64,000 nucleotides of DNA from Flavobacterium segetis (lineage in GTDB: Bacteria; Bacteroidota; Bacteroidia; Flavobacteriales; Flavobacteriaceae), in assembly GCF_900129575.1 (NCBI RefSeq), contig NZ_FQWE01000003.1, positions 186,001-250,000 of the forward strand, written 5' to 3'. The notes under the pieces were generated by a model. That model was given only the letters and a program-made list of their open reading frames with translations, searched no databases and was not told the origin of the DNA. Every line of letters starts with the position of its first letter. The stretch's first letter is position 1. Below, piece after piece: positions 7,915-15,285 of this stretch. The translations under genes were made by a program, and so were the position numbers.

Positions 7915-9071
7915 TATTCTACCCATGATTTATAATACTTACCATCATCTAATCCCATGGCTTCTTCAGTTACCATTAATGGCCGAAAAGTATCAACCAT
8001 GACCGCTAACTCATGCGTTTCAGTGTGACCTATGCTTCGTTCCATAGCTCCAGGAGCTGGACCATGCGGAATTCCCTTAGGATGTAATGTAATATGACCT
8101 TGCTCAATATTATTACGTGACATAAAATCACCATCTACATAATACAAAACCTCATCACTATCAATATTACTGTGATTATATGGAGCAGGAATTGATTTTG
8201 GATGGTAATCGTACAATCTTGGCACAAATGAACAAACTACAAAAGTGGCCGTCTCAAATGTTTGATGAACTGGTGGCGGTTGATGCACTCGTCCAGTAAT
8301 AGGTTCAAAATTATGAATACTAAATCCGTAAGGAAAATTATAACCGTCCCAACCCACAACATCAAACGGATGTGAGGCGTAAACCACTTCATGCATCATT
8401 CCTTCTTTCTTGATTTTAATTAAAAAATCTCCTTTTTCATCGTGTGTTTCTAATTCTGTGGGTAAAATAAAATCACGCTCGCAAAAAGGTGCATGTTCTA
8501 AATGTTGACCAGACTCATTTTTATATCGTTTTGGTGTATAAAACGGAGAAAAAGATTCAACGTAGAAAAGTCTATTTTCTTCAGTATCAAAATCAATTTG
8601 ATAAATCATTCCACGTGGAATGATAAGATAATCGCCATACTCAAAAGGAATATTTCCCATCATAGTACGCAACTTTCCTTTGCCTTTATGGATAAAAATC
8701 ATTTCATCGGCATCGGCATTTTTATAGAAATAATCACGAAGTGATTTTCTGGGTGCTGCTAGACCTATAGTACAATCTTTGTTGATTAGCATCGCTTTTC
8801 GACTGTCTAAAAAATCATTCTCGGCTTTTAATTCAAAACCCTTTAACAGCAATGATTTTATATTTTTTCCAATGGCAATTTTTGGTTCAACCGAATAGGA
8901 TTTAATAATCTCTTTTATTTGTGTAGGTCGATGCACATGATAAAGTAATGCTGAATTACCATGAAAGCCTTCTGTACCAAATAGTTGCTCATAATATAAG
9001 CCGCCAGTAGGTTTTTCAAACTGTGTGTGTCTTTTTTGGGGAATATTTCCCAATTTATGATATATGGGCAT
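7914..9071 (-). CDS. hmgA: Homogentisate 1,2-dioxygenase
   Basis: Iron-dependent ring-cleaving dioxygenase converting homogentisate to maleylacetoacetate, directly after HppD in tyrosine degradation. A cupin-type fold is evident: an N-terminal beta half with EMIFIHKGKGKL, and a C-terminal half with HPFDVVGWDGYNFPYGFS, RVHQPPPVHQTFET and HGPAPGAMERSIGH, which supply the His/Glu iron ligands. Length is 385 residues, the Bacteroidetes size; human HGD is about 445. The start MPIYHKLGNIP matches relatives as remembered. Octamer repeat arrays flank it on both sides. Fumarylacetoacetate hydrolase is not in the window. Confidence 0.93.
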   Translation of the reverse strand: MPIYHKLGNIPQKRHTQFEKPTGGLYYEQLFGTEGFHGNSALLYHVHRPTQIKEIIKSYSVEPKIAIGKNIKSLLLKGFELKAENDFLDSRKAMLINKDCTIGLAAPRKSLRDYFYKNADADEMIFIHKGKGKLRTMMGNIPFEYGDYLIIPRGMIYQIDFDTEENRLFYVESFSPFYTPKRYKNESGQHLEHAPFCERDFILPTELETHDEKGDFLIKIKKEGMMHEVVYASHPFDVVGWDGYNFPYGFSIHNFEPITGRVHQPPPVHQTFETATFVVCSFVPRLYDYHPKSIPAPYNHSNIDSDEVLYYVDGDFMSRNNIEQGHITLHPKGIPHGPAPGAMERSIGHTETHELAVMVDTFRPLMVTEEAMGLDDGKYYKSWVE

Positions 9072-9083
9072 GATTTTATTTAA

Positions 9084-9230
9084 ATTAGAAGATTATAAAA
9101 GCTTAAAGATGAGAAAATTAAATCCCCTTCCTGATTAAAATGTCATAAAGATTTATATAATTAGATAATATATAAATCCAATAAGATCCAACTAAAAAAT
9201 TATCTAACTTTCTAATTAATCTCATTATCT
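9084..9230. repeat. Pair of period-8 repeat arrays upstream of hmgA
   Basis: A block near 9084-9123 (ATTAGAAG, ATTATAAA...) and a block at 9199-9230 (ATTATCTA, ACTTTCTA, ATTAATCT, CATTATCT) face each other in inverted sense. They use the same unit as the arrays around the 7432-7803 pseudogene. No cargo ORF lies between them. The left block is weaker. Confidence 0.5.
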
Positions 9231-9345
9231 TGCTGACTCCCTATTCAGGATTTCTCTTAATAAGAAATTGCAGATAGTCCAATAAACCTAGCCATTTCGT
9301 TTTCATAATAACAAATATCGGAAATTTTATTAATATAAATTCAAT

Positions 9346-11607
9346 TTAAAACACAAAACCAATACTAAACCAAGTAAACCCTTTGGCTTGTTCTGGAGAC
9401 CAAGAATACTTCACTTCCAATGGTCCAATAACAGATTCAAGTCCATATCCAATTGCATAACCCGAATATTCTGGAAAAGAAACCCAAGCTACTGATTCAA
9501 AAATTTTGTCTCCAGCATTTGCAAAGTTGGCGGTAAAATTAACGTGGTTTTTTCTAAAAATTTCGTAATCAATAGTTGCGGTTGACTTAATGTAACTATT
9601 AGCCACCACACTGAGATAATCGTATCCAAAAAAATACTTAAAATTATTAATTTTATTGTATCCATAACCACCCAAAATAAAATTGAAAAAAGGCACGCTT
9701 TGCTGTCCGAAAGAAAAACCGGCGTCAGTTTCTAATTTTATTGTTGCATTTTTAAATAAAGTTGCCGCAACACCAAAATCTCCTTTAACGATAGAAAAAG
9801 GCTGAAATGTTCTCGTATAATTTGATGAAATCAAATAAGACTGAACATCGCCCGCAAAATACCATCCTTTTTTAGGAAAATATTTATTATCAAAAGAATC
9901 AAATTTTAGATAGCTAAAAAGACTTAAGTAATTACTGCGGTCAATCAATGGATCAACATTAGCTAGCGTTTCGGATTTAATTTTTAGGTGTTTTAATTCG
10001 ATTCCTCCTCCAATTAAGAATTTTTGAACAAATAAAGATTGAAAATACAATTGATTTGTCAAATCAGTAAAATCAACATTGATTGTGTTGACATTTGGAC
10101 TCACTGCTATTATTGTGGATATTTCTTTAGCGATATTTCTATTGAATTGATCGTAATGTGATTTAAAACCAAAGCTTAAATTAAATCCGTTTTCGATATA
10201 ATAATCTAAGTTGTACCTGAAATTATCACCTAAAATAATGTCTAATGAAGCTAAATCATTTTTAAAAAGTGTTTTTTTACGTGTCAAATTTATTAATACG
10301 CCACTCTTAAACAAATTGTCATAATGTAATCCAAATTTCAAATAGGTCTTAGTTGTATTTTCTTTTAAGTCAAGATTTAGGTTTAAACCTTCATTATTTT
10401 TTTCTAACGAATAGGAAATTGCACTAAAATTTTGTGTGGCATTTATATTGTTTATTCCAGTTATTAGATCATTATAATTTATTTTAGAATTTGGTTTAAA
10501 TCTTAATTTTCCATTGACATATTCATTAGTATAATTTGCTAATTTATTAGTATTAATTGCCTTTATTTTCAAACTATCCGAGTGTAAAACAAGTTTTGGT
10601 TTTTTATAAGGATTTGATTCATCAACTAATTTTTTGATTTGTTCAAAAACAGCAAAGGTGGCTTCTTCTCCTTTAATAATTATTTCTTTCCCTTTATCAA
10701 AAGAGATAACCCCGTATTGAGTAATATCAGGTTTTATATAAATATCAGTATTTTTAATGTTATTTTTCATGCGTTCAATAGAATGAAGATTCGTAATTTG
10801 CACTAAAATCTTTGTTGCATCTTTTAGTTGATCTCTATCCAGTAGATCATTTTGAACATCGACACCTATAATTATATCCGCACCTAATTTACGCACTTCT
10901 TGGATAGGATAATTATTTACAACTCCCCCATCTACAAGAATTTCTCCATTAATTTCAACCGGTGAAAATAAGGACGGAAAAGACGAGCTGGCAATCATAG
11001 CTTGTGCTAAATTTCCTTTGTTAAGCAATACTTCCTTACCTGTTTCGATATTAGTGGCTATACATAAAAAAGGAATTGGGAGCTGATTAAAATCCTTGAC
11101 ATCTCTAACATTTCTAGTAATTCTACTTAATAAATTATAGTTGTACATTCCTTTTGACAACGCCTCAGGAATTCCAACTTTGAAGTTTTTAAATGGTAAG
11201 ACAAGCGCATACAACTCTTCGTTTCTCTTTTCGTAGAAGTTTTTAGAAGATCTAGGTATAAAGTCGTTAATTAATTTACTAAAATCAGTAGACTTAAATA
11301 TGGAGTCAATTTGAGCTGCATTGTATCCAGAAGCGTATAATCCGCCTATGACGGCGCCCATACTCGTGCCACCAATATAATCTATTTTCAGGCCAGCTTC
11401 TTCTAATACTTTTAAAACACCAATATGCGCAAAACCTTTAGCTCCACCACCGCTTAAAACCAAACCTATTTTTGGACGTTTTTGCTCTTGCGCACTTGAA
11501 TTTTGTGACAGAAAAAGCACAGAAAACAATAGAAAGAGCACCGAAGAGAATTGTCGATATGAACCTGAATTTAAGCCCCAGATAGAAGTGAAAAGCCTTG
11601 AAAGCAT
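9346..11607 (-). CDS. Patatin-like phospholipase with C-terminal BamA-type barrel
   Basis: RssA/PlpD-type outer-membrane protein. After a signal peptide ending near SSAQ comes a patatin domain with oxyanion loop GGGAKG, nucleophile motif GTSMG (GxSxG) and the Asp of DGGVVNNYP (DGG). A POTRA-like linker follows, then an Omp85/BamA barrel ending in VFxF-style ...GFTWFSIGFVF. The likely role is an exported lipase/esterase tethered to the outer membrane. The start is uncertain. The frame stays open up to 11754, where it would overlap uvrC by 26 bases. I chose the ATG at 11607 because it gives a usable, if long, n-region before the hydrophobic core VLFLLFSVLFL. That ATG and its first codons lie inside a dispersed hairpin repeat (11575-11716). 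Confidence 0.85.
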   Translation of the reverse strand: MLSRLFTSIWGLNSGSYRQFSSVLFLLFSVLFLSQNSSAQEQKRPKIGLVLSGGGAKGFAHIGVLKVLEEAGLKIDYIGGTSMGAVIGGLYASGYNAAQIDSIFKSTDFSKLINDFIPRSSKNFYEKRNEELYALVLPFKNFKVGIPEALSKGMYNYNLLSRITRNVRDVKDFNQLPIPFLCIATNIETGKEVLLNKGNLAQAMIASSSFPSLFSPVEINGEILVDGGVVNNYPIQEVRKLGADIIIGVDVQNDLLDRDQLKDATKILVQITNLHSIERMKNNIKNTDIYIKPDITQYGVISFDKGKEIIIKGEEATFAVFEQIKKLVDESNPYKKPKLVLHSDSLKIKAINTNKLANYTNEYVNGKLRFKPNSKINYNDLITGINNINATQNFSAISYSLEKNNEGLNLNLDLKENTTKTYLKFGLHYDNLFKSGVLINLTRKKTLFKNDLASLDIILGDNFRYNLDYYIENGFNLSFGFKSHYDQFNRNIAKEISTIIAVSPNVNTINVDFTDLTNQLYFQSLFVQKFLIGGGIELKHLKIKSETLANVDPLIDRSNYLSLFSYLKFDSFDNKYFPKKGWYFAGDVQSYLISSNYTRTFQPFSIVKGDFGVAATLFKNATIKLETDAGFSFGQQSVPFFNFILGGYGYNKINNFKYFFGYDYLSVVANSYIKSTATIDYEIFRKNHVNFTANFANAGDKIFESVAWVSFPEYSGYAIGYGLESVIGPLEVKYSWSPEQAKGFTWFSIGFVF

Positions 11608-11716
11608 AAAATCTATTTTTTCTTGAAAAAAAAGAGCGACCCTAGAAGCTCCTTTTTTTTTATTAGAAAAAAAGATTTTTTGCAGAAAGCTTAAAACGTA
11701 CAGCTGGAATAGGCTC
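11575..11716. repeat. Dispersed hairpin repeat element, copy A
   Basis: Shares landmarks with copies at 32331-32471, 41261-41348 and 54408-54519. One end has GCCCCAGATAGAAGTGAAAAGCCTT. The centre has AGCGACC...AGAAGCTCCTTTTTT, almost identical to copy B. The other end has ACAGCTGGAATAGGCTC. It lies between uvrC and the patatin gene and overlaps the patatin start. Confidence 0.65.
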
Positions 11717-11728
11717 ATAAAAAAAAGA

Positions 11729-13522
11729 CTAGTTATGATTGTAAAATTCGACAATTTTTTTGGCTTTTGAAACTCCTATAATCTCAGAAATATCTTTTTC
11801 CGTGGCTAATTTCAATCTTTTAACACTTTTAAAATGTTGTATCAAGGTCAGCATCGTTTTTTCGCCAATTCCAGGAATACTTTCTATTGAAGAGTTTAAC
11901 GCCGCTTTACTCCTTTTATCTCGGTGGTGTGTGATTCCAAAACGATGCGCTTCGTTCCGCAATTGCTGAATAATTTTGAGTGTTTCTGATTTTTTATCTA
12001 AATACAAAGGAATAGAATCGCCGGGATAAAATAATTCTTCTAGTCTTTTTGCGATTCCGATAATAGCAATTTTTCCCCTTAACTCTAGTTCATCTAAACT
12101 TTTAAGGGCGGCTGATAATTGCCCTTTCCCACCATCGATAATGATTAAATTAGGTAAGGGTTCATTTTCATCCAGCAATCTCTTGTATCGTCTATAAACT
12201 ACTTCGGTCATGGAAGCGAAATCGTCAGGACCTTCAACAGTTTTAATATTAAAATGACGGTAATCTTTCTTGCTTGGTTTACCATCTTTGAAAACCACAC
12301 ATGCTGAAACGGGGTTTGTTCCTTGAATATTAGAGTTATCAAAGCATTCTATATGACGCGGCTCTACTGGTAACCGAAGGTCTTTTTGCATTTGCGCCAT
12401 AATACGTTTTGTGTGGCGATCTGGATCTACAATTTGTAATTGCTTTAATTGTTCAATACGATAAAACTTGGCATTCCTGATGGATAAATCTAAAATTTGC
12501 TTTTTGTCGCCTAGTTGTGGGACAGTTACTTTTACATTTTCACCAACTTCAACAGGAAATGGAACTATAATTTCGCGGGACAATAAATGAAAGCGCTCAC
12601 GGAGTTCGATAATAGCTAATTCTAACAATTCTTCGTCAGTTTCATCTAATTTTTTCTTTATTTCCATGGTATGCGAACGTATAATGGAGCCATGAGCAAT
12701 TTGCAAAAAATTGATGTAAGCGGCACTCTCGTCAGAAACGATGGAGAAAACGTCAATATTGCTAATTTTAGGATTTACAATCGTAGAACGCGATTGATAA
12801 TTTTCGAGTATTTCAATTTTTTCTTTGATTTTTTGAGCTTCTTCAAAGTGCATATCAGCGGCGAGATTAATCATCACACGCTTGAAATCCTTCATACTTT
12901 CTTTAAAATTTCCTTTTAAAATTTCGCGAATTGCGTCTACCTGTTTTTGATAATTTTCTAGCGATTCATGACCTTCACATGGCCCCATACAGTTACCAAT
13001 GTGATATTCGAGACAAACCTTGAATTTTCCACTTTCAATATTGCTTTTACTCAAATCATAATTGCAAGTTCGAAGCGGATAAAGTTCTTTTATAAGATCT
13101 AAAATAGTACTAACCGTTTTGAAGCTGGTATAAGGTCCAAAATATTCTGAGCCATCTTTGACCATTCTTCTGGTGGCAAAAATGCGAGAAAAAGGTTCTT
13201 TTTTGATACACAACCACGGATAACTTTTATCATCTCGCAACAACACATTATAGCGTGGCTGTAAGGTTTTGATCAAATTGTTTTCCAATAAAAGTGCATC
13301 CGTTTCGGTAGGAACCACAATGTGCTTTATAGTTACAATCTTCTTTACGAGCACATTGGTTTTAGCTGTATCGTGAATTTTATTAAAATACGAAGAAACT
13401 CGTTTTTTTAAATTTTTGGCTTTACCTACATATAAAATTTTACCATCCTTATCGTAATATTGGTATACACCGGGATTATCTGGTAAAGTTTGGATTTGAA
13501 GAGCTAAAGCGGTTGGAGTCAT
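11729..13522 (-). CDS. uvrC: Excinuclease ABC subunit C
   Basis: Nucleotide excision repair nuclease that cuts on both sides of a lesion after UvrAB. Domains in order: GIY-YIG endonuclease (PGVYQYYDKDGKILYVGKAKNLKKRV split at residues 17-43), a Cys-rich segment (CNYDLS, CLEYHIGNCMGPC), a UVR motif (MHFEEAQKIKEKIEIL, about 205), the RNase H-like C-terminal nuclease (HIECFDNSNIQGTNPVSACVVF, LIIIDGGKGQLSAA) and a C-terminal helix-hairpin-helix (IPGIGEKTMLTLIQHF). At 597 residues it is full length. A -7 box at 13527-13534 lies only four bases before the ATG, suggesting a leaderless message. Confidence 0.97.
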   Translation of the reverse strand: MTPTALALQIQTLPDNPGVYQYYDKDGKILYVGKAKNLKKRVSSYFNKIHDTAKTNVLVKKIVTIKHIVVPTETDALLLENNLIKTLQPRYNVLLRDDKSYPWLCIKKEPFSRIFATRRMVKDGSEYFGPYTSFKTVSTILDLIKELYPLRTCNYDLSKSNIESGKFKVCLEYHIGNCMGPCEGHESLENYQKQVDAIREILKGNFKESMKDFKRVMINLAADMHFEEAQKIKEKIEILENYQSRSTIVNPKISNIDVFSIVSDESAAYINFLQIAHGSIIRSHTMEIKKKLDETDEELLELAIIELRERFHLLSREIIVPFPVEVGENVKVTVPQLGDKKQILDLSIRNAKFYRIEQLKQLQIVDPDRHTKRIMAQMQKDLRLPVEPRHIECFDNSNIQGTNPVSACVVFKDGKPSKKDYRHFNIKTVEGPDDFASMTEVVYRRYKRLLDENEPLPNLIIIDGGKGQLSAALKSLDELELRGKIAIIGIAKRLEELFYPGDSIPLYLDKKSETLKIIQQLRNEAHRFGITHHRDKRSKAALNSSIESIPGIGEKTMLTLIQHFKSVKRLKLATEKDISEIIGVSKAKKIVEFYNHN

Positions 13523-13526
13523 AGAA

Positions 13527-13534
13527 CAAAGTTA
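13527..13534 (-). promoter_or_regulatory. Promoter -7 box (TAACTTTG) of uvrC, probably leaderless
   Basis: Perfect TAnnTTTG on the minus strand ending four bases before the uvrC ATG. Transcription would start at or very near the A of the start codon. Confidence 0.5.
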
Positions 13535-13650
13535 ATGGCAAAAATTGCGAAATACAAACTAAAATTTTCTTAAATAGTGATGGCAAAAGTTTTAGGATAA
13601 ATTTAGTTCGTAATTGGTTATTATGGTTATTTTTATCTTTTTAAGATATA

Positions 13651-14637
13651 ATGATGAAAATTAATACTACTCCTATTGTTCTTTTTGGCGAAAGCATAAT
13701 GCCTGGCGAAAATAAAACGATTAATGTTGAAATCGCCAGATTGCACACCACTACAAAACTAAACATTCCTGTCATTGTACGGCGTTCTAAAATTGATGGT
13801 CCTGTAATGCTTTTCTCTGCAGGAATTCATGGTGACGAAATCAACGGTGTTGAAATCGTACGACAACTCATTCGCACCAAAATAAATAAACCAAAAAGAG
13901 GAACAATTATTTGTATTCCAATAGTTAACGTTTTCGGTTTTGTAAACAAATCAAGGGAATTTCCTGATGGACGGGATTTAAATCGTGTTTTTCCAGGTAG
14001 TAAAACGGGCTCATTGGCTAGTAGATTTGCGTTTCACATTATAACTGAAATTATGACTGTCGTAAATTATGCTGTAGATTTTCATGCCGGTGGAGCGAGC
14101 CGTTTCAATGCGCCACAAATTAGAATTGCACCAGATAATCCCGATTTAAAGCTTCTCGCTGATGTATTTAACGCACCATTTACGTTGTATTCTAAAAATA
14201 TTTCAGGTTCATTTAGAAATACAAGTGAAAAATTAGGTGTAAAGATGTTGTTATTTGAAGGAGGGAAATCTCTTGATATAAATACTGCAATTGCTGAAGA
14301 AGGAATCGAGGGAGCAAAACGCTTGTTGGCTCATTTAGATATGTTAGACCAAAAACATTACATTCCCCAACAACAATCGAACACTATTTACATTGAAAAA
14401 TCAGGTTGGATACGTGCTAAATGTTCAGGATTGTTACATGATTGTAACATGATAGGCACTTTTGTGAAAAAAGGAACTGTTCTCGCAATCATAACTGATC
14501 CATACGGAAAATTTGAACGAAAAGTAAAAGCACCTAATGATGGTTACATTATCAATGCTAATCATTCGCCTATCGTATATCAAGGTGACGCAATTTATCA
14601 TTTATCAAACGCTTTAGATACCGAAGAAGGAGAATAA
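13651..14637 (+). CDS. Succinylglutamate desuccinylase/aspartoacylase family (M14) protein
   Basis: Zinc-dependent deacylase of the AstE/AspA branch of M14 peptidases, 328 residues. Metal and catalytic motifs visible are GIHGDEINGVEIV (H..E), NRVFPG and DFHAGGASRFN (His), with a C-terminal biotinyl/lipoyl-like beta domain (GTFVKKGTVLAIITDPYGK). Substrate unknown; in this subfamily amide-linked amino acids are expected. The start MMKINTT could equally be the second Met. A near-consensus -7 box TATCTTTT (13634-13641) is just upstream. The cyclo-ligase gene follows 11 bases later. Confidence 0.88.
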   Translation: MMKINTTPIVLFGESIMPGENKTINVEIARLHTTTKLNIPVIVRRSKIDGPVMLFSAGIHGDEINGVEIVRQLIRTKINKPKRGTIICIPIVNVFGFVNKSREFPDGRDLNRVFPGSKTGSLASRFAFHIITEIMTVVNYAVDFHAGGASRFNAPQIRIAPDNPDLKLLADVFNAPFTLYSKNISGSFRNTSEKLGVKMLLFEGGKSLDINTAIAEEGIEGAKRLLAHLDMLDQKHYIPQQQSNTIYIEKSGWIRAKCSGLLHDCNMIGTFVKKGTVLAIITDPYGKFERKVKAPNDGYIINANHSPIVYQGDAIYHLSNALDTEEGE

Positions 14638-14648
14638 ATACTTTTAAA

Positions 14649-15212
14649 ATGAAAAAATCAGAAATAAGATTAAAATATAAAGGGTTACGAAAAGAATTTT
14701 CTGAAAGAGAAATAGAGGAAATAAGTTTGGCTATTGCCAATAATCTACTCAAACTTCCTATCTGGCAAAAAACATATTTCCATATTTTCCTTCCAATAAC
14801 AGAGCATAATGAAGTAAATACTGAGTTTATTTTACATTTACTTTCAGGTAAAGACAAAGAAATTATTATTTCTAAAAGTGATTTTGAGACTAGAAATATG
14901 ACTCATTATTTATTGACTGATAATACTAAAATTAAGAAAAATACATATAATATTCCTGAACCAGTTGATGGAATCGAAGTGCCATCAATCAAAATACAAG
15001 TTGTATTTGTTCCACTTTTAGCTTTTGACAAAAAAGGTCATCGAGTAGGTTACGGGAAGGGATTCTATGATAAATTTTTATCTAAATGCAGGCCGCAAAC
15101 GATTAAAATAGGATTATCATTTTTTGAAGCAGAAGAACTGATCGAAGATATTTTTGAAGGAGATGTGCAATTGGATTATTGTGTGACACCCGAGAAAGTT
15201 TACAAATTTTAA
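14649..15212 (+). CDS. 5-Formyltetrahydrofolate cyclo-ligase
   Basis: ATP-dependent enzyme converting 5-formyl-THF to 5,10-methenyl-THF, feeding one-carbon metabolism. 187 residues, normal size. Family motifs are an N-terminal basic helix (RLKYKGLRKEFSE), FVPLLAFDKKGHRVGYGKGFYDKFL split (the LAFD..G.R.G.G.G.YD signature at about 120-145) and IGLSFFEAE. It follows the M14 gene by 11 bases and is probably co-transcribed. A shared bidirectional terminator lies downstream. Confidence 0.95.
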   Translation: MKKSEIRLKYKGLRKEFSEREIEEISLAIANNLLKLPIWQKTYFHIFLPITEHNEVNTEFILHLLSGKDKEIIISKSDFETRNMTHYLLTDNTKIKKNTYNIPEPVDGIEVPSIKIQVVFVPLLAFDKKGHRVGYGKGFYDKFLSKCRPQTIKIGLSFFEAEELIEDIFEGDVQLDYCVTPEKVYKF

Positions 15213-15226
15213 TTTTCATAATAATA

Positions 15227-15259
15227 AAAAGGAGCCCTATTACATATAGAGCTCCTTTA
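15227..15259. terminator. Bidirectional terminator between cyclo-ligase and metalloprotease genes
   Basis: AAAGGAGC...GCTCCTTT hairpin with A and T tracts on either side, between two convergent genes. Confidence 0.7.
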
Positions 15260-15285
15260 CTTATTTATGCTAAAACTGAATCTTG

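Noticed and set aside
9241..9306. 21-codon frame (minus) starting MKTKWLGLLDYL upstream of the patatin gene's 3' end
   Set aside because: No promoter at a sensible distance, no recognisable feature, and it lies among octamer repeats.
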